From contig CANXME010000511.1 in NCBI GenBank assembly GCA_948144175.1, forward strand, positions 5,001 to 69,000: a stretch of 64,000 bases of DNA, written 5' to 3'. Within the stretch, counting starts at the first letter, position 1; each line of letters starts with the position of its first letter. Both the position numbers and the translations under genes were made by a program. Shown here piece after piece: positions 31,948 through 43,491 of this stretch. This DNA comes from Closterium sp. NIES-65 (lineage: Eukaryota > Streptophyta > Zygnematophyceae > Desmidiales > Closteriaceae). The notes below the pieces were generated by a model. That model saw only the letters and a list, made by a program, of their open reading frames with translations, was not told where the DNA came from and made no database searches.

Positions 31948-34138
31948 TCTAATGCATACGTATATGGAAAATGGTGCATTGACCCGGTCGGTCAGTATGG
32001 GAAATTAGAGTGCAAATGCCTAGGAGAACGGAACCGCTCAGATGTCGCATAGTATACGGAATCTAGTGGTCTCACTCAAATATAAGGTAGGAAATATATT
32101 AATCAAAGGAACGTAAGGGTTTGAAAGGTAACTAACCCACATGTGTAGAGAAAATGGTGCATCGGCCAGTCTGGCCGGCATTTCGCACTTATAGTGCAAG
32201 TGCGGCCAGGGAGAACGGAAACGCTCGTTTCTCAAAAAGTAGAGGGAATCTAGCGGTCTCACTCGATCAGACGGTGGAAAATATATAAATCTAGTGAGGT
32301 TATAAGGTTTGAAAATGGAAAATGGTGCATTGGCCAGGTCGGTCAGTATGGGAACTTAGAGTGCAAATGCCTGGGAGAACGGAACCGCTCAGATCTCGCA
32401 TAGTATACGGAATCTAGTGGTCTCACTCAAATATAGGGTAGGAAATATATTAATCGAGTGAACGTAAGGGTTTGAAAGGTAACTAACGCACATGTGTAGA
32501 GAAAATGGTGCATCGGCCAGTCTGGTCGGCATTTCGCACTTATAGTGCAAGTGGAGCCAGGGAGAACGGAAACGCTCGTTTCTCAAAAAGTAGAGGGAAA
32601 CTAGCAGTCTCACTCGATCAAAAGGTGGGAAATATATAATTCTAGTGAGCTAATAAGGTTTGAAAGGAATCTAATGCATATGTATATGGAAAATGGTGCA
32701 TTGGCCAGGTCGGTCAGTATGGGAACTTAGAGTGCAAACGCCTGGGAGAACGGAACCGCTCAGATCTCGCATAGTACACGGAATCTAGTGGTCTCACTCA
32801 AATATAAGGTAGGACATATATTTATCGAGTGAACGTAAGGGTTTGAAAGGTAACTAACGCACATGTGTAAAGAAAATGGTGCATCGGCCAGTTTGGCCGG
32901 CATTTTGCACTTATAGTGCAAGTGGGGCCAGGGTAAACGGAAACGCTCGTTTCTCAAAAAGTAGAGGGAATCTAGCTGTCTCACTCGATCAGAAGGTGGG
33001 AAATATATAAATCTGCTGAGCTAATAAGGTTCAAAAGGAATCTAATGCATATGTATATGGAAAATGGTGCATTGGCCAGGTCGGTCAGTATGGGAACTTA
33101 GAGTGCAAAAGCCTGGGAGAACGGAACCGCTCAGATCTCGCATAGTACACGGAATCTAGTGGTCTCACTCAAATATAAGGTACGAAATATATTAATCGAG
33201 TGAACGTAAGGGTTTGAAAGGTAACTAACGCACATGTGTAGAGAAAATGGTGCATCGGCCAGTCTGGCCGGCATTTCGCACTTATAGTGCAAGTGGGGCC
33301 AAGGAGAACGGAAACGCTCGTTTCTCAAAAAGTAGAGGGAATCTAGCGGTCTCACTCGATTAGAAGGTGGTAAATATATAAATCTAGTGAGCTAATAAGG
33401 TTTGAAAGGAATCTAATGCATATGTATATGGAAAATGGTGCATTGGCCAGGTCGGTCAGTATGGGAACTTAGAGTGCAAATGCCTGGGAGAACGGAACCG
33501 CTCATATCTCGCATAGTACACGGAATCTAGTGGTCTCACTCAAATATAAGGTAGGAAGTATATTAATCGAGTGAACGTAAGGGTTTGAAAGGTAACTAAC
33601 GCACATGTCTAGAGAAAATGGTGCATCGGCCAGTCTGGCCGGCATTTCGCACTTATAGTGCAAGTGGGGCCTGGGAGAACGGAAACGCTCGTTTCTCAAA
33701 AAGTAGAGGGAATCTAGCGGTCTCACTCATTCAAAAGATGGGAAATATATAGATCTAGTGAGCTAATAAGGTTCAAAAGGAATCTAATGCATATGTATAT
33801 GGAAAATGGTGCATTGGCCAGGTCGGTCAGTATGGGAACTTAGAGTGCAAATGCCTGGGAGAACGGAACCGCTCAGATCTCGCATAGTACACGGAATCTA
33901 GTGGTCTCACTCAAATATAAGGTAGGAAATATATTAATCGAGTGACGTAAGGGTTTGAAAGGTAACTAACGCACATGTGTAGAGAAAATGGTGCATCGGC
34001 CAGTCTGGCCGGCATTTCGCACTTCTAGTGCAAGTGGGGCCAGGGAGAACGGAAACGCTCGTTTCTCAAAAAGTATAGGGAATCTAGCGGTCTCACTCGA
34101 TCAGAAGGTGGGAATATATAGAAATCTAGTGAGCTAAT
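31948..34138. repeat. Satellite block S4
   Basis: About six A/B dimers continuing S3 across the TRIM. One dimer lacks ~20 bp (landmarks 32038 and 32389 are 351 apart; GGTTTGAAAATGGAAAATGG at about 32307). It ends at GAGCTAAT against the E3 LTR. No gene is seen. Confidence 0.95.
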
Positions 34139-34273
34139 TGTCAGAACATTATAGCTTATATATTTGTGTATGCTATAGTGGGGTATCCCATAGGGGGTAC
34201 AACCCGATCAGGATTTCCTATATGTACTCACTTCATTCATCGTACATTCATTCTCGTTCTAGTTTCTTTCACA
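34139..34273 (+). repeat. E3 5' LTR (135 bp)
   Basis: TGTCAGAACATTATAGC ... TTTCACA. Related to the E1/E2 LTR. About six differences from 47400-47534. Confidence 0.93.
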
Positions 34274-34285
34274 TGGTTTCAAAGC
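34274..34285 (+). promoter_or_regulatory. E3 primer-binding site (decayed)
   Basis: TGGTTTCAAAGC abuts the 5' LTR; two changes from TGGTATCAGAGC. Confidence 0.8.
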
Positions 34286-35409
34286 GGTTACGCTCTCGGC
34301 CTGTGGGTACCATGGCTTCCGCTGCTACATGCTCTGTAGCACGCCCCGTGGCGTGCGACGCATTTTCAATCTCGGCGTAGGCGCGCGGCGATTTGTTTTT
34401 TGGTGCGCGCCTCGGGGCGCGCGGCCTCTTTCTTTTCTGGCGCGCCGCTCGTCCCGGCCCCTAGCCGCCCGCGCGCCGCTCGTCCCGACCCCTAACCGTA
34501 CGTGCGCCGCCTGTCCCGGCCCTTAGACGCCAGCGCGCCGCCCGTCCCGGCCCTTAGCCGCCCGTCCTGGCCCTTAGACGCCCGCGTGCCGCCCGTCCTG
34601 GCCCCTAGCCGCCCGCGCGCCGCCCGTCCTGGCCCCTAGCCGCCCGCGCGCCGCCCGTCCCGGCCCTTAGCCGCCCGCGCGCGGTCGGACCGCGCGCCGG
34701 TGCTCCAGCCCGTCGAGGCCCGTGAGCCGCCCGTCCCGGCCCCGCGCCGTCGTCCTGGCCCCCACTCCGCCCGTGCGCCGCCCGTCCCGGCCCCACGCCG
34801 CCTGTGCGCCGCCCGTTCCGGCAGCGCGCCGCCGTCCCGGCCCCACGCCGCACGTGCACCGCCCGTCCCGGCCCCGCGCCGTCGTCCCGGCCCCCACTCC
34901 GCTCGTGCGCTGCCCGTCCCGGCCCCACGTCGCCCGTTCCGGCACCGCGCCGCCGTCCCGGCCCCACGCCGCCCGTGCACCGCCCGTCCCGGCCCCGCGC
35001 AGCTGCCCCGGCCCGTCGCCTGCTGCATTGCCGAGCCGCCCCCCCCACCAAGCCGCCGAGCAGCCCAGCAGCCGAGCCGTAGCCGAGCCGCTGAGCAGCC
35101 CAGTTGCTGAGCCGTAGAGCAGCCAAGCCGCCTGAGCCGCCCGAGCCGCCCGAGCCGCCCGAGCCGCCCGAGCCGCCCGAGCCACCCGAGCCGCCGAGCC
35201 GCTGAGCCGCCCGAGTCGCCCGAGCAGCCGAGCCGCCTGGGTCGCCCGAGCCGCCGAGTCGCAGTTGCTGCAGTGCCGCCGTGCCGCCGAGTCGCCGAGT
35301 CACCGAGTCGTCGAGCCTGCTCTTCCCACCACTGGTGAGCCCCTGCCTTACTAGCGCGCTGCCTGCAACTTGCTTGGCTGCCTTCCTTACTGCTGCTACT
35401 CCTGCTCCT
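34286..35409 (+). other. E3 GC-rich 5' leader
   Basis: About 1.1 kb of tandem GC-rich sequence with no credible gene. Units like GCGCGCCGCCCGTCCCGGCC lie from about 34440 to 35010, then GCCGAGCAGCC and CCGAGCCGC-type repeats from about 35030 to 35260. It runs straight into sequence equivalent to the end of the Gag Gly/Gln-rich region, so the Gag start and ~350 N-terminal residues are deleted. Confidence 0.78.
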
Positions 35410-35921
35410 GCTTCTACTGGCGGCGGCCAGATGCAGCTCCAGCGACGCCCATGCGCGTCTCTCACGCCCCAGCAGCTTCGTGAGTGGTACGCTCAGAGTA
35501 GAGGGTCTCTCAGTTCTGTTCGCTGCTCTTACGTGATTCGCACTGGTGCTCGGACTGGTCAGCCTTGTGGGACGCCTAGTCATACACCGTCCCGCTGCTT
35601 CGCCCGTCTGAACGACGCCTGGCGTACCTAGTTTGGCGACGAGGCTAAGCTCCCCGACTGGGTGGAGTTGCTTAGGCAGAGGGTAGATATATTTGCTCTT
35701 GACTATGATGCTATTCTCACTGCCATGTATGCATTGCCTACTAGTGCTGACCGTGCCGGTCACCTGTGCGTACCGCCTGACTCGGGTATAGAGCCTGCTG
35801 CTCTAGCTGCTGGTGCGGCTGCTGCTCTGGGTGCTAGTGTGTCTCCTGCTCCAGGTACAGGTGCGGCTGCTGCTCTAGGTGCTAGTGAGTCTGCTTCCTC
35901 AGGTGCGGGTGAGTCTGCTCT
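35410..35921 (+). pseudogene. E3 gag remnant (knuckle region)
   Basis: Encodes a fragment from the Gln-rich end of Gag: LTPQQLREWY, then a Cys/His motif C-x13-C-x4-H-x4-C followed by FARLNDAW. A TAG at 35629-35631 replaces a Gln codon. It continues as ELLRQRVDIFALDYDAILTAMY and Ala/Ser/Gly-rich sequence until E3n interrupts it in codons for ESAL. The reading resumes after the nested element at 43492. Confidence 0.88.
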
Positions 35922-36061
35922 TGTCAAACATTATATATGTTGTGTTAGTTTAGGCTACAGTGGGTTAGCCTATAGGGGGTACACAATTCTAGGGTTAGGT
36001 TTTGACCTATTTGTACCCAACTGCCATTCTAGTCAATCATTCCTGTTTCATACTTCTGAGA
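35922..36061 (+). repeat. E3n 5' LTR (140 bp)
   Basis: Begins TGTCAAAC and ends CTTCTGAGA. The target duplication fixes the end after GAGA, so the terminal dinucleotides are TG...GA instead of TG...CA, in both LTRs. Confidence 0.92.
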
Positions 36062-36073
36062 TGGTTTCAGAGC
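36062..36073 (+). promoter_or_regulatory. E3n primer-binding site
   Basis: TGGTTTCAGAGC directly after the LTR; one change from the initiator-Met Copia PBS. Confidence 0.88.
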
Positions 36074-36909
36074 AGGTCCTTCGCTAGGACCGAATTTTTT
36101 AAGGGCCCACCACTACCTGTCTCACTACCTGCGCCTAGGGCGCCTCGTTCTTACGGCCCCTTGAGGCCCTCGCGCTAGCCTCTTAAGGCCCCTCACGGCC
36201 GCATCGCCCCTTAGCGACCTCTTCGGCCCCGCGCTTACATCCCTAGAGGCCCCGTCGGCCCCACGCTAGCCTCTTACGGCCCCCCTTTCAGGCCCCGCGT
36301 TAGCCCCTTAAGGCCCCGCGCGGCCCCGCGCTAGCCTCTCACAGCCCCTTAGGCCCCGCGCTAGCCCCTTCGGGCCCCCGTCGGCCCCGCGCTAGCCTCT
36401 AACGGCCCCCGAACGGCCCCACGCTAGCCCCGAACGGCCCCGTGCGGCCCCGCGCTAGCCCCGAACGGCCCTGTGCGGCCCCGCGCTAGCCCCGAACGGC
36501 CCCTTCAGGCCCCGCGCTAGCCCCTTAAGGCCCCCCGTCGGCCTCGCGCTAGCCTCTCACGGCCCCCGAACGGCCCCGCGCTAGCCCCAAGCAGGCCCCG
36601 TGCGGCCCCGCGCTAGCCTCTAACGGCCCGCTCAGGCCCCGCGCTAGCCCCTTAAGGCCCCCCGTCGGCCCCGCGCTAGCCTCTCACAGCGCGACCCGGG
36701 CGAACCGCACGACCCGAGCCGAGCCGCGCGACCCGAACCGAGCCGCGCCGCCCTCACCGAGCCGCGCCGCCCTACCCAGCCGAGCCGCGCCATCCAGCCG
36801 AGCCGCGACCCGAGCTGCACCGAGCCGCGCCGCCCTGCCCTATCTGGTTCGTCCTACCTACTTCTGCTACTGCTACTACTACTGCTACTGCTGCTAGTCT
36901 ACTGTTCCT
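36074..36909 (+). other. E3n GC-rich 5' leader
   Basis: Starts AGGTCCTTCGCTAGGACCGA and a T run, then GGGCCCACC. From about 36130 to 36690 come many variants of GGCCCCGCGCTAGCCCC(TTAA), and from about 36690 to 36840 CCGAGCCGCGCC-type repeats. No credible gene. Confidence 0.8.
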
Positions 36910-39900
36910 ATGGCTAGCCCACAGGTTCTTGTGTTCGATGCTGAGGGCCGCCCTGTGAAGTCTGACACCTGGCTCGATGACCTGCACCTCTACCTACAGC
37001 TCACAGCCAAGGATGACATCTCACTGTACGATCACGCCCTAGGCAATGTCACTGCCCCTGCTGCTACTGCTGGCAGCACTGCTCGCTCACAGTGGCAGAC
37101 TCGTGATGCCCACGCTCGCTTCGCCATTCGCAACTCCCTGCCAATAGACGAACGCGAGCACTTTGGCCAGCACAAGACTGCACAGGCACTGTAACAGCTG
37201 TCGTTGCTCGTTACTCCTCACCTGCCTCTGCCGCACTAGGCCGTCTCTCCCTCCCCTACCTGTTTCCCGACCTGTCCTCCTTTCACACAGTCGCTGACCT
37301 CATCACGCACCTCCGCACTAGTGAGGCCCGCTTCCGTGCCGCCATGCCTGCTGAGTTCCTTACCACGCACCCCCCTCCACTCTGGCTCACTCTCTACCAC
37401 CTAGTCACCCGCCTCCCTGACACTCTGTGTGCTGTCAGGGGCCACTTCCTAGCTCGTTGCCCCACTGAGCTCACCATTGCCCTCCTCGAGAAGGAGCTCC
37501 TTGCAGCTGAGACTAGCATAGTCGCTGTAGGTGCCTCTCGTGGTGACCCCCGTACCCCGTTCTTTGAGGGGTGTTCTCCTTCCCCCCCTTCTTCCCTGTG
37601 TTGCCTCTGCTGCTGCTGTCGACCTTCTCGGTGCTGAGAAGGTCGGCGCTGCGTCCGCCTCGAGCGGGCGCCACAGCGGCAAGGGCAAGGGGGGCAAGGG
37701 TGGTAGCGGTGACGGCGGGGGAGGCGGTGGTGGGGGCGGTGGAGGCAGTGGGGGTGGTGGCTCGGTTGGAGGGGCGAGTGGTAGCGGTGGGGGTGGTGGC
37801 GGCGGCGGCGGGGGAGGTGGCAGGAGTGGAGGCGGCGGTTGGGGTGGCCGTGGACGAGGCGGTGGCAGGGGTTGGGGTGGTCGAGGAGGTGGCAGCGGTG
37901 GTGGTGGCCGTGGAAGCACTGGCGGTGGCCAGGGCTAGCAGCACACTCCCTCGCCCCAGGAGGTCCGTGAGTGGTACTCTCAGCACGGGGGTGGGGGTGG
38001 TCTTAGCTGCACGTACGTCATTCGCACTGGTGACCGCACTGGTCAGCAGTGTGGACGACCGCACGCCACACAGCGCTGCTTTTCTTGTCTCGACAACGCT
38101 TGGCGTGTTCAGTTCCCTCAGGCCAGTGAGCTGCCCCGCTGGTTTGATCTCCTGAAGAAGGGGATTGATATCTATGCTCTAGACTTTGATGCTATTCTAT
38201 CTGCCATGTATGTGATGTCTACTAGTGGAGAGGGTGCCGAGTACTTGTGTGTGCCGCCCGACCCGGGCATTAGGGCCAGTGCGTCTGCAGCTCCAGGTAC
38301 TCGCGTGTCGGCTACCCCAGGTGCTGGTGAGGCTGCTGCTCTAGGTGCTCGTGTGTCTCCCCCCCTTGGTACTGTGTCGACTGCCGCACTACACACCTTC
38401 ACACTGGACTCAGGTGCTTCTCGCTGCTTCTTTCGTGACCGCACTGCCCTTGAGCCGCTTGCTCGGCCAGTTGCAGTCGCGCTTGCTGACCCCTCTGGGG
38501 GTCCGGTCATTGCGACCTCTTCCACTGTCCTTCCCTGCCCTGCGGTCCCGTCGGGCACACTGTCAGGTCTCCACCTCCCCTCGTTCTCTACGAACTTGGT
38601 GGCAGGATGTGCTCTCCAGGACGGGGGTGTTCACCAGTTCACCCCTGCCTACGAGCGCGTGACCCACTGCACGTGTGCTCGTACGGGCCGTCACTTGGCT
38701 ACCTTCACTCGGCAGCCGGGGCCGGACCTGTACACACTGACTACTGCCTCCCCTCAGTTCGCTGCGTCTGCGTCTGCGTTTGCGTCCGCGTCAGGTCAAC
38801 TGTCTGCCCCCTGCTCGTGTCGCTCTCTAGCGCACGACACTGTCCTCTGGCACCACCGACTTGGCCACCCGTCTGTGCAGCGCCTTCGTGCCATGCACTC
38901 CCGGTACCTTGTCTCTGGTCTTCCCAGGGTCCTCCCTCCCCTCCCACCCTTGCCTGCTCCTCCCTGCCTTCCCTGTGTCGAGGGGCGGCAGCGCGCCGCT
39001 CCTCACTCCTCCTCGTTTCCCCCGACGACTGCTCCTTTGCAGACGCTCCACATGGACGTGTGGGGCCCAGCCCGCGTCCGTGGTCAGGGTCAGGAGAGGT
39101 ACTTCCTGATAGTTGGTGACGACTACTCACGCTACACCACGGTCTTCCCCTTGCGCACCAAGGGTGAGGTCCCTGATGTCTTGATTCCTTGGATCCGCAG
39201 AGCCCGTCTCCAGCTCAGCGAGCGTTTTCGCTCGGACTTTCCTGTCCTGCGCTTGCACTCTGACAGAGGAGGTGAGTTCTCCTCCGACCTCTTGGCAGCC
39301 TTCTGTGCTGAGCACGGCATTGAGCAGTCGTTCACGCTTCCGGCCTCTCCACAGCAGAATGGGGTTGCGGAGCGCCGCATTGGCCTGGTCATGGAGGTCG
39401 CCCGTACCTCCTTGATCCATGCGGCTGCCCCCCACTTTCTGTGGCCGTTTGCGGTCCGGTACGCTGCGCACCAGCTCAACCTCTGGCCCTGTGTCTCCTT
39501 GCCGGAAACCTCGCCCACGCTGCTGTGGACGGGGGAGGTTGGCGATGCGTCGCGTTTCCGGGTCTGTGGGTCTCGAGCTTTTGTCCGCGATACGTCTGCG
39601 GACAAGCTCTCCTTCCGTGCTGTTCCCTGCGTCTTCCTCGGCTTTGTCCCGGACGCGTCCGGTTGGCAGTTTTACCACGCCACCTCGCGCCGAGTCTTGC
39701 ACTCCCAGGACGTCACTTTTGACGAGTCCGTCCCCTACTACCGCCTTTTCCCCTACCGCACTGCCCCGCTTCCCCCCCTGCCTCTCTTCCTTGCGCCAAG
39801 TGCTGCTGTTGCAGACCCCCTCCCCCCTCAGGGTGCCGCTCCCTCAGGTGTGTCTCAGGTAGACCCGGTTGAGCCTGTTGAGGTAGCTGTCGACTCTCGT

Positions 39901-39913
39901 CCTGCTAGGGTGG

Positions 39914-40125
39914 CTGAGCCTGGGGGTGCTGAGCCTAGGGGTGCTGGGCCTGGGGGTGCTGAGCCTGGGGGTGCTGAGCCTGGGGGTGCTGAGCCTGGGG
40001 GTGCTGAGCCGGGGGTGCTGAGCCTGGGGGTGCTGGGCCTGGGGGTGTGGAGCCTGGGGGTGCTGAGCCTGGGGGTGTGGAGCCTGGGGGTGTGGAGTCT
40101 AGGGGTGTGGAGCCTCGTGGTGCTG
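39914..40125 (+). repeat. 15-bp GGAEP minisatellite in E3n
   Basis: About 14 variants of GGGGGTGCTGAGCCT after the integrase. One unit near 40011 has lost a base, which causes a frameshift. Confidence 0.88.
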
Positions 40126-40424
40126 AGCCGTAGAGTCCGGAGTCTGGGGGTTCTGGGTCTGGAGGTACTGGCCCTGTGAGTCCTACTCCTGGAGGAGCCC
40201 TCTCCTCGGAGCAGCTGCGTACATGGTACTTAGAGTACTGCAGCCTCCGGAGAGGTTCCACTCGTGCCGGACGTACTGCTGGGACTGGTACTAGTGCTTC
40301 TTCTCCAGTTAGGGAGCTCCCCTCCCGCGAGCGGATCTGTGAGTGGTACGAGCGACGCTGCACGCTTCGGAGTGGCGTACCTCGTGTTGCGGACCCCACT
40401 TGCGCTGGACCTGCCACTGGTGCT

Positions 40425-40830
40425 GCAGACCCGGGCGTTGGAGGTGCTGTTGGTACTGAGGACCCAGGAGTTGGAGCTGCCGCTGGTACTGCAGACCCGG
40501 ACGTTGGAGCTGCTGTTGGTACTGAGGACCCGGGTGTTGGAGCTGTTGCTTGTGCTGAGGACCCGGGCGTTGGAGCTGCTGCTGGTGCTGCAGACCCGGG
40601 CGTTGGAGCTACTGCTGGTGCTGACAGCCTGGGCGTTGGAGCTGCTGCTGGTGCTGCAGACCCGGGCGTTGGAGCTACTGCTGGTGCTGACAGCCTGGGC
40701 GTTGGAGCTGCTGCTGGTGCTACAGACCCGGGCGTTGGAGGTGCTGCTGGTGCTGACAGCCCGGCCGTAGGAGCTGCCGCTGGTGCTGAGGACCCGGGTA
40801 GTGGAGCCGCCGCTGCTGCTGCGGACCCTG
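40425..40830 (+). repeat. 33-bp minisatellite in E3n linker
   Basis: About a dozen units encoding 11-residue repeats of the type DPGVGAAAGA(A/E) and DSLGVGAAAGA, between the second LREW-like motifs and the FVPLLQQVL segment. E1, E2 and E4 have irregular Gly/Ala sequence here, so this amplification is specific to this copy or subfamily. Confidence 0.88.
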
Positions 40831-43118
40831 GGGCGAGTGTTCCTTCTGACTCTAGTGTCGGTGCTCGGTCCCGACCGTACTTCGTTCCGCTCCTGCAGCA
40901 GGTTCTTGGTCAGCTCCCTCCTCCTTGTCCTCCTCTCTCCTTAGCGTGTCCTCCGTCTGTCCAGCTGCAGTCGCAGCTACCGTCTGCCTCCTCTCTCCCT
41001 GGTCCTGCTCCTTACACTGGTCCGACTGGAGGTCTTATTGAGGGTCGTGAGCCTGAGTCTCGCCCTGCGTCACCTGTCCGCACTGCTCTCTCTAGCAGTC
41101 GTGTCCAGCGTCAGAGTCTTCCTGTTGTCCCGGGCACTCACCGGATGGCACTTCGTCCGTCCACTGCTCCACAGCGTATCCCACTGCCGTCTCCTCCTAC
41201 TTCTTCTCTTCTTGCTCTTGCTGACCCTGAGTCAGACTCTCTTCGTACTGCCAGTCCTACTGTCACGCGTCTCCTGGCTACTGTTGTCACTGACCCTTCC
41301 TTTGAGACTGCTGCTGCGTCCGCCTTAGTTGCTGAGCTTGTCGACTTTGCTGCTCGCTGTCGTCTTGACTACGCTTCTAGCCTAGTTGCTGAGTCTGAGT
41401 CTCGCTGTCCTCCGTCCGTCGGGGGTGAGTGTGCTCTTGGCACTGACGTCCTTGAGGACAGGCAGGAGGAGTTTGAGTGCTTTGCTGCCGCTTTGCCCCA
41501 TCTCGTGTCCATGCTTGTTGCCCCTGAGGGAGACCCGGATGCACCAGACATCCCGACCCCACGCTCTTACGCAGAGGCGATGGCCGGTCCCTACTCCTCT
41601 CAGTGGCAGTGAGCCATAGACACAGAGATGGCTTCCTGGAAATCCACTGGCACCTACGTCGACGAGGTTCCCCCACCTGGGGCGAACATCGTCAGTGGCA
41701 TGTGGATTTTCAGGGTGAAGCGGCCGCCGGGCTCTCCGCCTGTCTTCAAGGCGCGTTACGTTGCACGAGGCTTCAGTCAGCGAGAGGGAGTTGACTTCTT
41801 CCAGACCTTCTCCCCGACCCGGAAGATGACCACTCTTCAGGTTCTGCTGCACGTCGCCGCTCAGCGTGACTACGAGCTCCACTCGCTTGACTTCAACACA
41901 GCTTTCCTGCATGGCAGCCTGCACGAGGAGATCTGGCTGCGCCGTCCACCTGGCTTCACTGGGTCGTTCCCTCCTGGTACCCAGTGGAGCCTCCGACGGC
42001 CAGTCTACGGTCTCTGCGAGGCGCCTCGTGAGTGGCACGACACAGTGAGGACTACGCTCGCGGCTCTTAGGTTCGCGCCTTCTACTGCTGACCCGTCGCT
42101 GTTTCTACGCACCGACACCTCACTGCCGCCGTTCTACGTCCTTGTGTACGCCGACGACTTGGTCTTTGCTACTGCTGACACTGTGGCACTCGCCCACGTG
42201 AAGTCGGAGCTGCAGAAGAGTCACACGTGCACAGACCTGGGTGAACTGACAAGCTATCTTGGCTTGCGGATCACCCGGGACAGAGCACGCCGCACCATCA
42301 CCTTAACTCAGTCACACATGGTGCAGCAGGTCCTTCAGCGCTTGCGCTTCACGTACTCCTCGCCTCAGCCCACTCCTCTGCCTACGGGTCACTCGCTCTC
42401 AGCTCTGCGTTCGGATGAGTCTGTAGAGCCGAGTGGCCCGTATCCAGAGCTTGTGGGTTGCCTCATGTACCTGATGACCTGCACTCGACCAGACCTTGCA
42501 TACCCTCTCAGCATTCTTGCACGCTATGTCGCTCCCGGCCGTCACCGGAAGGAGCACATGGATGCAGCTAAGAGGGTGTTGCGCTACTTGTGCAGTACGT
42601 CGGGCATGGGGCTAGTGCTTGGAGGGCGAGTCCCAGTTGTTCTCACTGGGCACTCAGACGCTTCTTGGGCACACGACCAGGCTACTCAGCGGTCGTCTCA
42701 GGGTTACTCCTTCAGTCTTGGCTCTGGTTCTGTTTCTTGGCGTTCTACTCGCTCTTCTTCTGTTCTCAGCTCCAGTTGTGAGGCTGAGATCTACCCCAGA
42801 GCCATGGCGGCCCAGGAGCTACGCTGGCTCACCTACTTGCTGACCGACCTTGGAGAGCAGCCTCGTTCTCCTCCAGTGCTGTACGTCGACAATAAGGCAG
42901 CCATTGCCTTGTGTCAGGAGCACAGAATGAAGCACATTGCTTTGCGTTACTTCCTTGCTCGAGAGCTGCAGCAGCGTGGTCAGCTTTGCCTGCGTTACGT
43001 GGCCTCTGAGGCCAACACTGCTGATGTGTTCACCAAGGCGCTTCAGCCTTGTGACCATCAGCGCTTTTGCACTCTTCTAGGCCTTGTGCCTACTGGACCT
43101 CACTTGCTTACTTCTTGA

Positions 43119-43351
43119 GACTGTTTGTACTGTGATCTCTATATATATACCTGCATGTTTTCTCTTGTTAGGTGCTGATCATTGTACCTTTTGCTCTATT
43201 ATATATCTGCATGTGAACTGGTCTTGTGACCACTTGCTTGTGCTCGGAATTTGTGTGGTATCCTTGAGATCCACCCTGAGCTTGTTTTGCCTTGCTTTGC
43301 CTTGACTGGTCTTGTGACCCCTATTTCTCCCCCACTTTGCCTATGGGGGTG
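43119..43351 (+). other. E3n 3' UTR with PPT and hairpin
   Basis: Ends ATGGGGGTG (43343-43351) against the 3' LTR. CCCCCA at 43329-43334 can pair with TGGGGG at 43344-43349. The GATCCACCCTGAGC block is shared with the other elements. Confidence 0.82.
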
Positions 43352-43491
43352 TGTCAAACATTATATATGTTGTGTTAGTTTAGGCTACAGTGGGTTAGCC
43401 TATAGGGGGTACACAATTCTAGGGTTAGGTTTTGACCTATTTGTACCCAACTGCCATTCTAGTCAATCATTCCTGTTTCATACTTCTGAGA
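43352..43491 (+). repeat. E3n 3' LTR (140 bp)
   Basis: Identical to 35922-36061 by eye, ending in GA, followed by the duplication GCTCT and the resumed E3 coding remnant. Confidence 0.94.

Larger units (their letters stand above)
36910..43118 (+). pseudogene. E3n gag-pol, disabled Copia polyprotein
   Basis: Start ATG is at 36910 (MASPQVLVFDAEG). A one-base loss near 37193 shifts frame, and a second shift occurs in a C run near 37587. TAG at 37936-37938 replaces a Gln codon after the Gly-rich tract. The frame at 38206-40179 holds protease (HTFTLDSGAS), GAG-pre-integrase (HHRLGH, CLPC) and an integrase with MDVWGP, HSDRGGEF and QQNGVAERR all present. A one-base loss in the GGAEP repeat near 40011 shifts frame again, TAG at 40131-40133 follows in the shifted frame, and TGA at 41610-41612 separates the linker from RT. 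RT (41628 onward) has YADD. RNase H has HSDASWA, EAE, VDN and ADVFTK, ending at 43118. The knuckle is C-x13-C-x3-H-x4-C. Domains are individually well preserved, but no full polyprotein can be made. Confidence 0.93.
35922..43491 (+). mobile_element. Nested Copia element E3n, recent but coding-defective
   Basis: A 7570-bp element inserted into the E3 gag-protease junction, with target duplication GCTCT (35917-35921 and 43492-43496). Its 140-bp LTRs (35922-36061 and 43352-43491) are identical by eye and belong to a different subfamily from E1/E2 (TGTCAAACATTATATATG). Domain order is Copia. The polyprotein has several frameshifts and stops despite the identical LTRs. Confidence 0.96.
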
